Below are positions 32,027 to 44,585 of a DNA stretch of 64,000 nt, one piece after another. The translations under genes and the position numbers were made by a program. Origin of the DNA: Armillaria gallica (Eukaryota > Basidiomycota > Agaricomycetes > Agaricales > Physalacriaceae); assembly GCA_037576215.1 (NCBI GenBank), contig JBANDB010000002.1:5456001-5520000 (forward strand), written 5' to 3'. Below the pieces are notes generated by a model that saw only the letters and a program-made list of their open reading frames with translations, did no database searches and was not told the DNA's origin. The stretch's first letter is position 1, and the number at the start of each line of letters is the position of its first letter.

Positions 32027-32818
32027 CGTCGTGGCAAGAAGGAAAAGGAAAGGTGAATTGCAAAATTAGACGCAATATTATTCGATCACGATCTATTTTT
32101 AGACCTGGAACCCCTTTGCTATGAAACCGCCTTTTTGCTATGACTACGATTATATGAGCTCCAATGTTTCACAGACCTGTTTCTCTTGTCGTCCCAAAAG
32201 TGCAAAAGTGTAAGAAATCTAACGGTCCAAAGGAGGAACCATATGCTCCACATCACCGAGAACCCTGTGAAGATTTTGAGGGTACAAAAAGGATTGATGG
32301 ATTATCATCCAGACCCCTTTGCCGTTCCCCATGATGTCATATGTAGTATGTTGCAGTGACTTCCGGTTCGTTGTACAGCCGTGTTCTATCTGGATCCATG
32401 GGAATGAATATCATGTCGTGAGGGCTGTGGATCTTCAGGTGCTGCGGGACCCGGCCTGAAGATCACCGACCATCACTTGATTGATGATTGATTCTTCTGT
32501 TAAATTGTGTGGCGATTGACAACCCTAACCGGCATAACAGGATCATTGAATAGTTCTGAATAAGGCCATTCAGATGACCCGCTGACCATTCGATGAGGAT
32601 GGAAGGCGATTGGCAAGGAACAACTCAGTGCTTACAGACAGCTGCACCGTATTCAAAACAAAGACCATGATCATGACTAGAAGATAGTCAGTAAGGACAG
32701 ATTTTGACAAAGAGGTTACGCACTTGATAAATTACAAAACTTGCATAGACACCACATACATTATAACCAAAAATGTTATAGAATACAACTTTACTTTCCT
32801 TCTAACAGCCATAAATCA
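32027..32818. other. Spacer between esterase and importin genes
   Basis: No coding signal. It would have to contain the missing 3' part of the importin gene if that gene were full length, and no such sequence is visible. Confidence 0.5.
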
Positions 32819-35800
32819 TCACTCCCATTCTTGCCTCAGCTTCGAGGACCCTAGATCCCTGACACTCCCCAGCCCCACCAACAAAGCCTCGCCGTCCGGT
32901 CCAGGTGGTATTCTCCCTTCATACAATACTTCCAAAAGCTTTCCCATATCTTCCAATGCGAAATCCTCCATCTCCTCAATCAGCGCCAAGTCCTCATCTT
33001 CCTCCTCATCCAACTGTCGCCCTGTCCGTCCGCGACGCATCTCCGCGATCCGGCTTAACTGCCGCTTAATCGCATCCAAGATGCTTTGCTTCACTTCAGG
33101 CGTCACGATCTCGTGGGACATCTGTATACTGATCTTCAAACAGTCACTTAGACTCTTGAATAGCGAGCTTAAGAATCCGGCATCGTGTTCCGTTGTCACA
33201 CACGAGATGAGCTGGGCATATGTCGCGTGGATCATCTGAGGCGTGAGGGTGCCGGAAGCATGGCCTGAGTGTAAGAGGATAGGAAGGAGCCTGAATTTGA
33301 GAGAATGCATTAGAAGTGGAGGGAGAAAAGAAGGCGGAGGACGAGCTTAACTTACATGGCACATGCCTCTCTTACCCCGTCATGAAAGTAGAATTTCAAT
33401 CCCCCCAGAGCGACTTCCAAACTTTGACTGACCCACATGCCATATTTACTTCCTAGGGTCGAGGCGTGGATGAGCATTGTCTCCAGAGCTTGGCACTTTT
33501 CCTCTATGCCTAACGTCCGCACCGAGAGGAGCTGATTGTCCATGGAGATGATATCCCAACCTGGCGTCGATGGCGGGGTCTCGGTAGGGGAGGCCGGCGC
33601 ATCTAGGTAGAGACCATTATCTAAGGAAAGACAACCGAACCAATGACTTGTCCTCACCATAAACACTGACATCCGCCTTCTTACTCGCCATTGCCAAGAG
33701 ACCTGGCATGACCACAGGAAGATAAGGCTCAAATTCCAGCCCCATAGCCTGGCAGACCTTCGCCCAGGTGCCCATGAGGTAATGCGCTACCTGCGTATCA
33801 GATGGATCCGGAGGAGATTCTGCGATGCATTTATGAGTTACAGCAGACAGCAAGGGTAGGTCGGAAACCCGCACTCTGAATTCGGATGAGAAGTTCGACG
33901 AGCGTGCCGGAGTCAGGTCGGAAAGTATCCGGCCCAACCGCAATAGCTGTCCCAAATCGTTAGCGTATAAATTGGCATAAAAGGCATAAAATAGGGAAGG
34001 AAGACATACCAATCAGCCCTGCGCATTCCATAGCTTTATTCCGCATTCGCTTGAACTCGCTAGAATCCGCGTTACGCAGCACATTTAGCAACAGTGGCAT
34101 TATGATCGCATAATGCTATGGTCAGATGAGTAATAGCGCAGCAGTGTGAACCAGTTACATACCTTCCCGAATGTCCTCTCGCTAGCATCGGCCACCATTG
34201 CAAGAGTCGTGATAGCCTGCTCCTGAACATATCGTCGGTCTGTGGTACCAGTGAGTAGCTTCAGTAATCGTTCTACAATAGGATCCAGGTACGGCAAAAG
34301 GGTATCTCGTTCAACGCCCTCGCAAAAGTTAATCAAAGCTGCCGAGGCGTGAGAATGAACTCTGCATTTACAGTTAGCCCACGATGAACACGTCTGACAG
34401 GTTGATCACCTAGGTTCAGGGTCTTCTAGCGTGGGTATGAGGACGTTCAGAAGAGAGTCGTAGTGGCCTTCTTGCAGCAGGTCGGCGAGATCAGTGCAGA
34501 GTTGACCGCTTGAAGAGACATTAGCCCTGACCACGCCAAATGATTAGTGCGGACATACACGCATTGGCATGCCGCCCAGCGCACTCGAGGGTGGGTGTCT
34601 GCGAACATCGGGGTCACAAGCCTGTAGAATGAAGGGTCAGAATGACACCAGGACATCACACAACGGAATACGCCTACCCTACTACTTTCGTCAACTCGTT
34701 CTGCATGGTCTGGACAAAAGCTTAAATCAAAAATGACACATCCGAAGTATAAGTATTCATTACCTTTCCGGTACCTTCTGCGATGGCCGCAATAGCCATA
34801 AGACCAGCATGCCTAGCCCTCCATTCATAGCTCGCAAGCATAGAAGGAATGTATTGGAAAGCTGGCGGAAGCACTGCATTCCCTCCTAACGCGCAAGCGA
34901 CGCGATCAAGAGAATGTTCATAAAGAGCAGGAGCAGCGTCATCTGCTTCCGTTGTCCCTGCAGATGGCTATGGCAAGACAAATTGTTCTTTAGCGGGCGG
35001 AAGCAATAGCCAGAGGCGATAAAATCACAAACTCACGTCTTCTTTGAGCCACTCCAGTGTACTGTCCTCGTCATCATCATATTCGCCCATACCCTCGAGA
35101 GAAGCACGGACTAATAATCCAACCCACCCTTCGACGTTCCTAACCATGCTCGGCTTAGCTTCCGTTAGACTAACCATCATCTCCAAGGCAGCAAGTCTCA
35201 GGGTCTTGATATCCTCGTCATCTTCCTCAGGGTCTTTTCCTTGTGAGGATGACGAAGGAGGAAATGTGAAGGGTTGTTTCATCGTTGGGGTTGGACCACT
35301 ATCAGCAACTGGTAAAACCAAAGAAGGAGGAAAGACAATAATGCCTGTAGATGAATTGAAAAGAGTGTCGGATGCGTGGAGCATAGAGGATGCAATGCAG
35401 TCAAAAGGGAGGTAAGATGTCGATGGGGTGTAGATGGTAGGGTCTCGAGGATAGGATACATCAGCGACAGCGATTGGGCAAGCTGGGTTGGATCAGCCGC
35501 ATTAAGGTAAGCAACAGACGCCAGCAGAGCCGCATGTCGAACATCAATAGATGATGGATCCTGCAAGCCGTTTCTAAAAACGTTGAGCACAGCATCGGTT
35601 TGGAGGTCCATGACGAGATTGGGACAGCCCGAGAAGACGCGGTAAGCTGTTTCTCGCATAGAATGGTCTTGATCTCGTGCCATGGAAAAAACCTGGGCTT
35701 GCAATGCATGCCATGGCCGGCCCCGAGACATGCCCTGGTTTGCGAGATCACATACCGAGTCCACGGATTTCCGACGGACCACTGATGACGGCTCGTGGGA

Positions 35801-36233
35801 AAGGGAGTGCAGAAGGAGCCGCTCGAGGGTGGTCAAGGTTTGTGACGATAAGTGGTCATACAAAGTGAGGCGTGGGTGTGTCGGCGAGCTCGCTTGCGAC
35901 TGGCGAAAAAGTAGTCTTCTGAGAAGAACAAGGGAAAAAGAACGCATCTAGATGACATTCAAGCAAGCCGCCACCGATGCAGGGAAATTGTCACGCACCA
36001 CTTCTGTATCTGCTACAATCGAAAATTGAGCTAATGCCAGGAGATACAGCTCTGGTGTATGGGCCAGGCGGTCGTTGACCGTTTGCTCAGCACTGCAAGA
36101 TTTTCTATGTTAATACCAATTGGTGAAGAGGACACAAAACTGACTTGGATCTGATCTCATTGTCGCCCAGTACGAGATTAGAGAGTATTTGCGTCAGTTC
36201 AGCAGTGATTTCTGGAGGGACGACTGGGTCCAT
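32819..36233 (-). CDS. Importin-5/Kap121-like karyopherin beta, C-terminally short, one frameshift
   Basis: Thirteen exons from 36233 to 32819 give about 922 residues if one missing base is allowed. HEAT-repeat signatures of importin-5 are clear: EQTVNDRLAHTPELYLLALA, HPRVRWAACQCVGQLCTDL, HSHASAALINFCEGV, GTTDRRYVQEQAITTLAMVA, LKFYFHDGVREACAM. The protein imports ribosomal proteins, histones and other cargo under RanGTP control. Two oddities: a one-base gap between HLQALLSFL and SLVLPVADSGPTPT (within 35321-35334), and an early end. The reading frame stops after an acidic segment that in family members (~1,090 residues) is followed by ~200 residues of further HEAT repeats. No downstream sequence restores them. 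Confidence 0.85.
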
Positions 36234-37642
36234 GTCGTGATCGGTGATCAAGGAAAGACAGCACTCCGTGTCGAAAAAATGACCACGAGGCGCCCGGCCC
36301 GATCATCCGTACCCTATCGTCGACGTTGTTTGGACGTTGTACCAAGGACTGACTGTCGGTCAATGGTGCATCGGTTGGAAGCGACCATCTAGTTGACATA
36401 TCATTCAAATGGGCTAGGTATGCAACAAGAGTCCACATTCGAGCCTGTTTTGTGTATTTCAGTGCCCTTCGAAGAGGTAAACCAGCGGTGAACGATCTAA
36501 CTGATTTTACCTGCGAGCCAAGAAGCACGGGTCCCTGCATTTGTCTTCCTGCAGGTAGCTTATTCGGAACTTCTGAGAAGTTTCGGGGCTTCTCGTGGCG
36601 TTTTGACGCTCTGTATCTGTGTTCTAGAATTTGAGGAGATTTAGTCGCAACAATCTCACAAACGGTATGCCCCTTAAGAAGTACCTACTACAAAGATCCC
36701 ACTGCAAAGAGCGAGATCCCAGAGTTAACCCTTCTCTTAGCTCTAGCGGATCTCTTTGACTCCGTGCGCCGGCGTTCCATTCGATGTGAAGGGTACGGAC
36801 GATTTCTCCAAAGGAAGAGAAAGGGTAGCATATCGGAAGTTTCCTCACGTACATGCGTGATGGCAGCCTGAACGGTGACAACGACGATACATCCATCGAT
36901 GCGAAGCATTTAGCAGAGTAGTATGACAATAGTCCTTGGTAACGGCGATTTTCTGCTGTAAAGACAACGGGTAATATCGTCTAGTAGATCGAGAAGTGAT
37001 AGGCCTGTCTCAGCAAATAAGTTCGCGTCCCGTGCTCACGGGACAAAGGACTGCTTCCGGAAATAGAGGTGATAGTGTGGCTAGATATGCCTTTGACGGT
37101 CTCCCTATATGACATGACAATTGTGACATTCGTGGTCAAATTATGCGCAGCATTGAATGGGGAACGAAAGAAAGTACTTACAAAAGTTGACAGTTTCGCA
37201 ACAATGAAAGCATATGACTACCGGATAAAAGGCAGTCGTACTCGTAAAGCAATTTAACTGCCTACTAGCGCAACGTTTCGTGGTATATGCTGTCAAACGA
37301 ACTTGCTAATGGATGGGAGCGGGTCAAAGAAATACAAACGACGCGTCGCGCGCCGTAATCACGTGGTTATCATGTGATATTGTTGATTTGAGGTAGCCCC
37401 TATCTACGTTTCTTCTCACAACACTTCTCGCTTTTTTTTTCCAGTGATGATATTGCCCAGAAACGACTATTTCTCCATAGGGTTCATCACTGGTCTTTTT
37501 TGCGTTTCCGATGTATCCCGACCCGTGCGCGCCCGTACTAACCGGCCCCTAAATTCAAGCCCTGTCCATTTTATTGAGCTATTTAGTATGTACCTGATTC
37601 CGGGCGTTACATCAACCTTTCCCCTCTTCATACCTCCATGCT
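36234..37642. other. Divergent intergenic region, importin / F-box gene
   Basis: 1.4 kb with no recognisable gene. Promoters of the importin (minus) and F-box gene (plus) must lie here. Short open frames on both strands lack domains. Confidence 0.45.
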
Positions 37643-38493
37643 ATGGATGAGGAAGTTTTATCGAAGATTCCCGATCTGCCTATCGAACTCGAAAGAGAAA
37701 TTTTCGAGCTCACAGCGACACTCTATCCTGGTAGTGCCTACCACTTAACTACCATCTCAAAGCGGGTCCAAATATGGTAAGAGTATCTCTCCCCTCGTGC
37801 AGAAATTTGCTGACGGTTCCCAGGATGGAAATTCTCATATACCAGACGGTCGTCCTTGACTTACCCAAGTCGCGAACGAATCTCTTCTTACGGACAGTCG
37901 ACTCACGACCTGCCAGCTTTTTCACCTCCCATGTCAAAAATCTATACCTCACCTTCGTGAGCTTTCCACAAGCCCAGAAGGTTCTCTCCGTATGCACTGG
38001 CGCAACCAGCCTTGCCTGCTGGACAGCTACGTCCAGTCTAGGGCTACTTCCCCTTCCTCGGCAACCTCTAGAACGCCTGTCCGTGGGTATCGCCGCCCTT
38101 AGGCAACTGTGTGAAACACACAAGCCGGACTTTTCCCATCCGGCTTTCCGAGCGCTGACCCACTTGGATATTACCGAACCTCCAACTTCGTCGGTGGACA
38201 TTGATTGGTCAGCCTTGTACAAACTCCCCAAAATCACGCATATCTCAATCGGGAACTTAACGGAGAGCCGCCACCTATTCCTGCTCAAGGCACTGCTGAC
38301 GAACTGTGAATCACTGCTTTATTTGGTGGTAATTTCGGATCATGGGGAGTTCACCAAGCGTGTCAGCGAAGAAATAGACGACAGACGACTGAAAATACTT
38401 CCATATTTTCACTATCCCAAAGACTATCGCACGTATTGGGAGGATGTTCAGAGAGGCCTGCCGGACTTCTGGGGATATTTGGAGTATAATTGA
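37643..38493 (+). CDS. F-box-like protein
   Basis: Two exons (37643-37776, 37824-38493) join in frame to 267 residues. The N-terminus DLPIELEREIFELTA is the usual basidiomycete F-box-like opening, followed by leucine-spaced segments (SHVKNLYLTFVSFPQAQKVL, FRALTHLDITEPP, LPKITHISIGNL) and a tail DVQRGLPDFWGYLEYN. Such proteins act as substrate adaptors of SCF ubiquitin ligases or are of unknown role. The substrate is not predictable. The intron is 47 bp with GT/AG ends. No lesion found. Large F-box families expand rapidly in these fungi, so a one-to-one orthologue is unlikely. Confidence 0.75.
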
Positions 38494-41400
38494 TGGTGGG
38501 CGCCCCGCTGGTTGACTATGTATACTGATCCGGCGTTACGTAGCGAACAAAAATGTTACAGGTTAGCTCTGATGATGACTTCACTTCTTCCTCTTTGAAT
38601 TCATCGCGGAAGGCGACCGACAAAAACATTCCGAATTGTTGATCATGTGCAACAGCCGTCATGCAGGGACAAATATCGGGCAAAATGCACTTTCAAACAC
38701 TGCTGGGGCCAGTATATTATCCGATTAGAAAAACGAGACCTCAACATGTTGCAACATTTCATTTGATCTTCTAATGGTAAAAACGAGTTCAGAAAAACTA
38801 GTTGAAAGGCGGGATCGTTTACGTACTCTTCTAAGGTAAGGAAAGTGCTCAAAAGACGGAATGGAGCGCTAAATAGAACAAGTTTTTCATTGCGTTTTCC
38901 GTATCCTGTTTGTGAGGGACACAAAAGTAACGACATCTTTAGAACACCCACCTTTTTCCGTTCTGAAAAGAAACCAACCCCAGCAGTGAAGCGAAACTAT
39001 GACACCAGGTGAGTCTTCCACAGAGCTTGCTCGGAAATTTCCGTTCAAGAAATTTAGAATGCACCGCTCCACCAGTGTCTCGCCTACGAACCAACTAGTC
39101 CGATTCCTCAGCATTTGCAAGCAAAACGTGTCCATTTCATTCTTCGCGTTGCCATAACACGTCATCCCTTGACCGGGGTGATGGCCAGCGGTAAACAGCG
39201 ACTCCGAGGAGCGCGAGTAGGCTTCCACTCGGAGCGGCTATATCCTTGACCGTAAAGTTGAATCGCTGTTGGCATGCAAAGTCGCCGCTCTACAAAAGGA
39301 AAAGGGTACCATAATCTCCACACGTCAACACCTGCTCGGGTTTACCTTGGCCTATGTGCCCTGAGGTTGTCGACTAGGCCCTCTAATATGACCGACCTAA
39401 GCATTTTACATAAAGCCCGTAGGGAATCAAAGCCTTCGATTCGTGAAGTGATCTACAATATTGATATACTATGCTATCTTTCCCCAGGTTTTCATTGAGA
39501 GTGCGATTAGGTCATCCCGTGTCTAAATTCCACCGTATCTTACGTCCTTCACGAGGAGGGCTCTTCAGAAAATCCAACGCTCATTCTATACCTCAGTTTT
39601 TTACGAGCTCAATTCCTGAATGCAATAGAAATGGAAGAGAACTGAGTGCTTGTTAAAACAAGTCACGTCCATAGATGTCCCTCCCGGAGAGGATGCTTCG
39701 ATCGGATGCCGCCGCCGCATGCTAGGCAGGACGAAATGCACGCGCAGCGAACCCTTCGGAGCCCCCGCCTGTTTCAGTCTATGATTACTATGGCTATGGC
39801 TTGGCTGCAAAGCTAACTTTGCTTATAGGTTGACACGCAGTGCTGCATGACAACTAGAGGAGTCGAGTTGTCCAAACACCAATACGTACTATGATTCCTT
39901 CCTACACTTCACAGCTGATGCAGGCCTACCAACCATGGATACTCACCTATCAATGACCTCAGCACGACTGATTATTCGTAGCTGAGAAGGCTAGTTTATC
40001 TACAAGTAGACTACCATTCATGATTCAACGGGGTAGTGACATCTGTGTCTCTTTGCCATCATGCCGCTTTGAAGTTAATTGTCTGGTAAATGTACCTTGC
40101 CATCTTCGGGTACGCGTCTTTTCGACGATGACTCTGCTCCTAACAAAACGGCATGAACATGTGTCACCAATCCACCTCAGCTCCTCCATTGCCTACTCTA
40201 AGATAGAGTGACGCCGATTTAGAATGAACGTTCAACAACACTCAATTTAAAATATTATCCGATCGATGCTCAGCCTGCGGGTTGCCATTAAAGAACAAAA
40301 ATAAAAGCCGCGAAGATGAGATGCTTTTTGGAAGGCTTTTACATCTGAATTGAGTGTTTCGAATGTAACTGCGACTCGGAACGACTCGTTCAGATGAGGT
40401 TAAATACAGGGACACAGTTTACTGCTTTGCATCGCCTCCGTGTGGATGTTCACATCAATCACTTCCTTTGTACTTATTCCTCCACTGCAGACATGATTCA
40501 TGAATTTCGGCGCTTCTAGGTAAGACTAAGGCAAGACGTGAAGCCGTGAATAAATCTTCCCGAGACCCCGCGGCCGGCCGGGAAAGGGCTTCGTGTGAAC
40601 ACGATGCTCTGGACTTTGAACTCTCGTCATCTATAGTAACGAGGGGCTCCTTGGACCCGACCGTGAGTAGCACATCCACAATATTCGAGAGCTGGCGATT
40701 GTGAGTAAGTATATTTTGTTCTGTGGACAAGTAATAGGATATGATCCGGTGCATACAAAGATGCAAATGGATACTCGCAGAACCTGACATAACTGTATGC
40801 AGCGTTGCCGGGCTTCCTAGTTAGATATCCCTACAAATGCCGGGAGAGTCCGAATACAAATGCTCAACACTGTATTTCGACTTATCCAGTAAGGTTTACA
40901 TCCGGCCTGCACTAGTACCCTACTTCTGTCTTCGATTTGCCCGTGTATGTATTATAAATGTGACAGGAAGCAGCATGCTTGCTTGCATCAACTTCTTGAA
41001 TATGGTTTAAAGCAATATAGCGGGGATATCCCCATGAGTCTGTTCCTCTAGTCAATTAGATGTGAATAACGTTAGACTCGGACTCTCCTCCTCTGGTGCA
41101 CGCGTCGAAGGCGTGTTATGCCACGCCACACCGCAGACAAAATTGAGTCGATTCACCCCAGATCTAGCCCTGGTCCAGATGAAGTAATATACCTCACTAT
41201 AACCTGTGCTCTGTAAGGTTTCGTTTTTCCGTTATGTTGCTTTGAGCTTCCATGTGGGCCATCGCTTAGAGGACTTACATAGAAAAAAGTCGCCTATCGG
41301 CCATGAATGACTGGTAGTGCGTTACACTCATGAACACAGATAACTTGCATGGCAGTTTCTAACAAGGAAATCGCAGTATTGGCTAGAGGCCAAAGATATC

Positions 41401-41980
41401 GGCGTGGTCCTCAATTCGAATGACCTGAGCGCATGCGACACTGTTGAACCTCTCGGTCTTTTGAATCCAAGAATAACTGAATCTTGTCTGCGTCAACCTC
41501 TAGCGAAGCAGCCTAGTAAGACGAACCATAGGCGAACAAGATTCGTATCGATACGGATAGATGTTATCTAGTCGGCGGCGGCGGTGACAGCATAGTGACG
41601 GGCCCGACAAAATCCACAGATTCAATCATTAGTATAAGATGTAAGATCAATCAACCAGATGATCATATTGACTTCTTAAACCCCATCTGTTGCCTCTGTC
41701 GATATCGCACCCGCAATAACGCAAAATCGTGTCAATGACAATAACGTGCCATGTATCAAAGCGGAAATATATCACACAACTTGAGGAGGTGGAATATGTC
41801 TAATGCCCAAGAAGAAAAGTCGCAGAAACTCCTTCAACTTCTATGGGTGAAAGACCCCCGGCTGTCCGACGGCCGGCGGCAAGAACCTCGAATGATCACA
41901 GATGATGACGCATCGAACTTTGCCTCTGTTAGGGGGTGGCGTACTCTGGTCCCCTCGTTTTTTGGCGCTTGACCACGACC
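38494..41980. other. 3.5 kb spacer; uncertain minus-strand coding traces at 38.6-39.2 kb
   Basis: Overlapping minus-strand frames at 38643-38951 and 38887-39228 contain plausible protein-like stretches (FVGETLVERCILNFLNG, FSAPFRLLSTFLTLEEYV) but no known domain and no convincing splice structure, so I do not call a gene. The rest (39.3-41.9 kb), including frames at 39274-39810 and 40455-40790, shows nothing I can support. Confidence 0.35.
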
Positions 41981-42895
41981 ATGGATACTTTCCCTTGCGA
42001 AATATGGATCCACATATTCGAGTTTTCCTGCATTGACGGAGGGCAAACAGGTCGTTCTATTTCCCTTGTCAGCAAGTTGGCGCGCGACCTTGTCCAGCCC
42101 CTCCGGCTGAATTCACTTTGTGTAACAAGCGCCAGGCAGATTATCGGGTTGAGAGAACATTTGGAAAGGTTGTCTGTAGATGAAAGAGCTGTTTATCATC
42201 TCTTCATCGCGTCCGCATATCCTGGAACAGATACTAGGATCTATCCAACCCAGATATACGATTCCATGACGAGTATTTTGCGGCTCGTCTCACGGACACT
42301 GGTCACGCTAACAACTCATCTCTTATTCATCAGCAATCCTATACTTCCGCAAGGTCTTCACTTCCCGCATCTCGAAGAATTGACTCTGTACGGTCACTTC
42401 AACACTTTCACGGACCGAGAGGCGATCCCTTCTCTCCGGCGATTACACATATCTGCGCTTTCGGGTGGAGAAATGCTAGTCAGAAACATTGCTCGGGGGT
42501 GTCCATTTCTCACGCATTTATACGTCCTTGAGCGTGGCCTATCTCTCTCAGAGGTCGAGAAATCTCTCGGTGTTGTCCCGGAGTCGACACCGGCCACGCC
42601 CAGCAGATTCCAGCTCCCACGCACAATAAAGAAAATTCTTGTCGAGACAGATCTTACGCACTTGAGGCAACGACATACGGTCTCGCCCTCTGATGGTGTT
42701 AGCGTTAACACCCATCGGGTGCTAAGCGACAAAATTGCTCAAGCGGAGACTGTTTCTATTTTAACAGGCGTCGAGGTTCGATTAGTGGCAAGGGGGGAAG
42801 GGAAGTGGGGTAGTATCGCGTCAGCATTACAAGATCGTAGAGAGAGGTTCGAGTTTGGTATGGAGGGGCGATGGGATGCCGTTCTAGAGATGTGA
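41981..42895 (+). CDS. F-box-like protein, second family
   Basis: Single exon, 304 residues. The start at 41981 puts FPCEIWIHIFEFSCIDGG, an F-box-like sequence, at the very N-terminus, followed by RSISLVSKLARDLVQPLRL, the typical second half. The C-terminal region has Leu-spaced stretches (FPHLEELTLYGHFNTF, IPSLRRLHISALSGGEMLV, FLTHLYVLERGL). An upstream in-frame ATG (41936) would add 15 residues without F-box character and is less likely. It is not closely similar to the F-box protein at 37643. Likely a ubiquitin-ligase adaptor or an orphan F-box protein. No defects seen. Confidence 0.75.
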   Translation: MDTFPCEIWIHIFEFSCIDGGQTGRSISLVSKLARDLVQPLRLNSLCVTSARQIIGLREHLERLSVDERAVYHLFIASAYPGTDTRIYPTQIYDSMTSILRLVSRTLVTLTTHLLFISNPILPQGLHFPHLEELTLYGHFNTFTDREAIPSLRRLHISALSGGEMLVRNIARGCPFLTHLYVLERGLSLSEVEKSLGVVPESTPATPSRFQLPRTIKKILVETDLTHLRQRHTVSPSDGVSVNTHRVLSDKIAQAETVSILTGVEVRLVARGEGKWGSIASALQDRRERFEFGMEGRWDAVLEM

Positions 42896-43295
42896 TGCTG
42901 CAGACATCTTTCTTGAACTATTTCTATTCTTGCGCTATTTTGGCGGCCTCGGGTGACTTAAGAATGCGTGGACCCGTGGCGACGGCGCCGCAATCATTTT
43001 ACTTCCTTGACATCTCTTGGCGTAACATCGAGGAGGTATTCTTATTGGATCAACGATTTGAATCGGTTGGTTAAACATGTTCCACGGTGTTTCCAAGGGG
43101 CGCTTTTACTCTAACGATAAACACCTAAAAATAATGGATGTCAGCGACTCGCACGAGCGCTCTCCTAGGAGTGACGAAAAAATTGTGAATACAGAACAGC
43201 AGTAATAGCATTATGTAAGCTAGATATGGAGTAACATAAAGACGATATACGACAACACAAAGCAGAGGTAGTAAAATTAAAACAAAGAGAGCGGT
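42896..43295. other. Convergent 3' spacer, F-box gene and cyclophilin
   Basis: 400 bp between two convergent genes. A/T-rich from about 43190. Presumably both polyadenylation regions. No gene. Confidence 0.5.
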
Positions 43296-44135
43296 TCACT
43301 CAACAGTGCCTGACGCTGAAATATCCACCTTCTTTTTTGGTGCGCCACTTGCCGTACCTATCATTTCGATCTCCTTCACAAGATCCATACCTTCTACAAC
43401 TTCTCCGAACACCACATGTCGTCCGTCGAGCTAATGGGAACAGCGGTAAGTGCCTTGTGACGACAGGACATCGTGAGACTTGCCCAGGGAGTTTTTACAG
43501 TTGTGATGAAAAACTGAATCGATATAAGTCAGATGTCTAGATACAATCAAGAGAAGAGATATACCTGAGAACCATTAGTGTTTGGACCGGCGTTTGCCAT
43601 GGACAAAAGTCCAGGTCGGTCGTGTTTTCTTCTGAAGCTCTCGTCTAGACGAGTCCAGTCAAACTCTGGGCCAGAATCAGACAACTCGAGCTCACCTCGA
43701 AACTTCAAGCCGTATATCGACTTTCCACCTGTCCCGTTGTGCGCGGTAAAGTCACCCGCCTGAATCATAAACTAGGGTCGATCAATTACCGGCATAAAGG
43801 TGAACAACATCTCTATTGAAGAAGATACTCACGCCTGGTATTATACGGTGGAAACTACAGCCAGCATATCCGAACCCATGCTGGCCCTGTAGCAAGCTCC
43901 CGAAAGTTCTTCGCCGTCCTAGGGACGATATCATCGTACAGACGAAATACGAGCTTTCCCGCAGGACGGGAATCGATGGTTATATCGAACTAGAAGTCAA
44001 CAATGGTAGACGCGTCAAGGCAGGAGGAAAATGACGACTGAAGATATACATACAAACACGTTTGACCTGTATATACATATTTTCAGTGATGGCGCGTGAA
44101 AACGGGATTGAATAAACGTACATGAATCTAGCCAT
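43296..44135 (-). CDS. Cyclophilin-type peptidyl-prolyl isomerase, one frameshift, one GC-AG intron
   Basis: Six exons (44135-44118, 43989-43833, 43771-43696, 43644-43565, 43513-43484, 43430-43296) give 164 residues when one surplus base is ignored. Cyclophilin A landmarks are present: [20 protein letters not shown], the catalytic [36 protein letters not shown], and the [12 protein letters not shown] block. It isomerises Xaa-Pro bonds in the cytosol and binds cyclosporin in family members. The plus strand has GG at 43883-43884 where one G would keep ELATGQHGFGY in frame. Intron 5 (43431-43483) begins GCAAGT, a GC-AG intron. The first exon encodes only six residues. Confidence 0.9.
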
Positions 44136-44363
44136 GACGATCCGGGAAAGATAGTAGACTACGATTAGCAAAAACTGTGAAGGACGGGGCACGTGACGTA
44201 CAGATTTCTTTTTCTTTCAGACACCAAGGGGTGTGAACTTGTATGTCAAACGTGAAGATTGGAACTGGGGACAAGTGCTCCGGAGTACGTGGCTTAAATA
44301 TGCGCTCGCTCACCCACCTCGGGAACTCCCGTCCGTGGTAGCCTGGCCGCTATAGCCGTCTCA

Positions 44364-44585
44364 ATGGCAAGCTCCGACCACGCATCAACGAACATTATAA
44401 GTATTGGGTCGGTCCTAGGGCTAGGTGGCGTCCGAATCGTCCTCATTGCAGGCAGCGCCTCATGGCATGCGGCACAGAACTGTTCCCAACATATTGTAAG
44501 TGTTGAATTTATTCACTTTATGTTCATGTTCACTTACTACCCTTGCGATTTACAGCGCCCTCAAAAATTGACACGCAATGATTAG
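44364..44585 (+). CDS. Candidate micro-protein (two exons, 53 residues)
   Basis: Exon 44364-44495, intron 44496-44555 (GTAAGT start, TTACTAC branch-like site, TACAG end), exon 44556-44585. The product would have a single hydrophobic segment (SVLGLGGVRIVLIAGSASW). It starts 229 bp from the cyclophilin start on the opposite strand. No family is recognised. Consensus splice signals are the main support, and this could be coincidence. Confidence 0.25.
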   Translation: MASSDHASTNIISIGSVLGLGGVRIVLIAGSASWHAAQNCSQHIVSVEFIHFMFMFTYYPCDLQRPQKLTRND

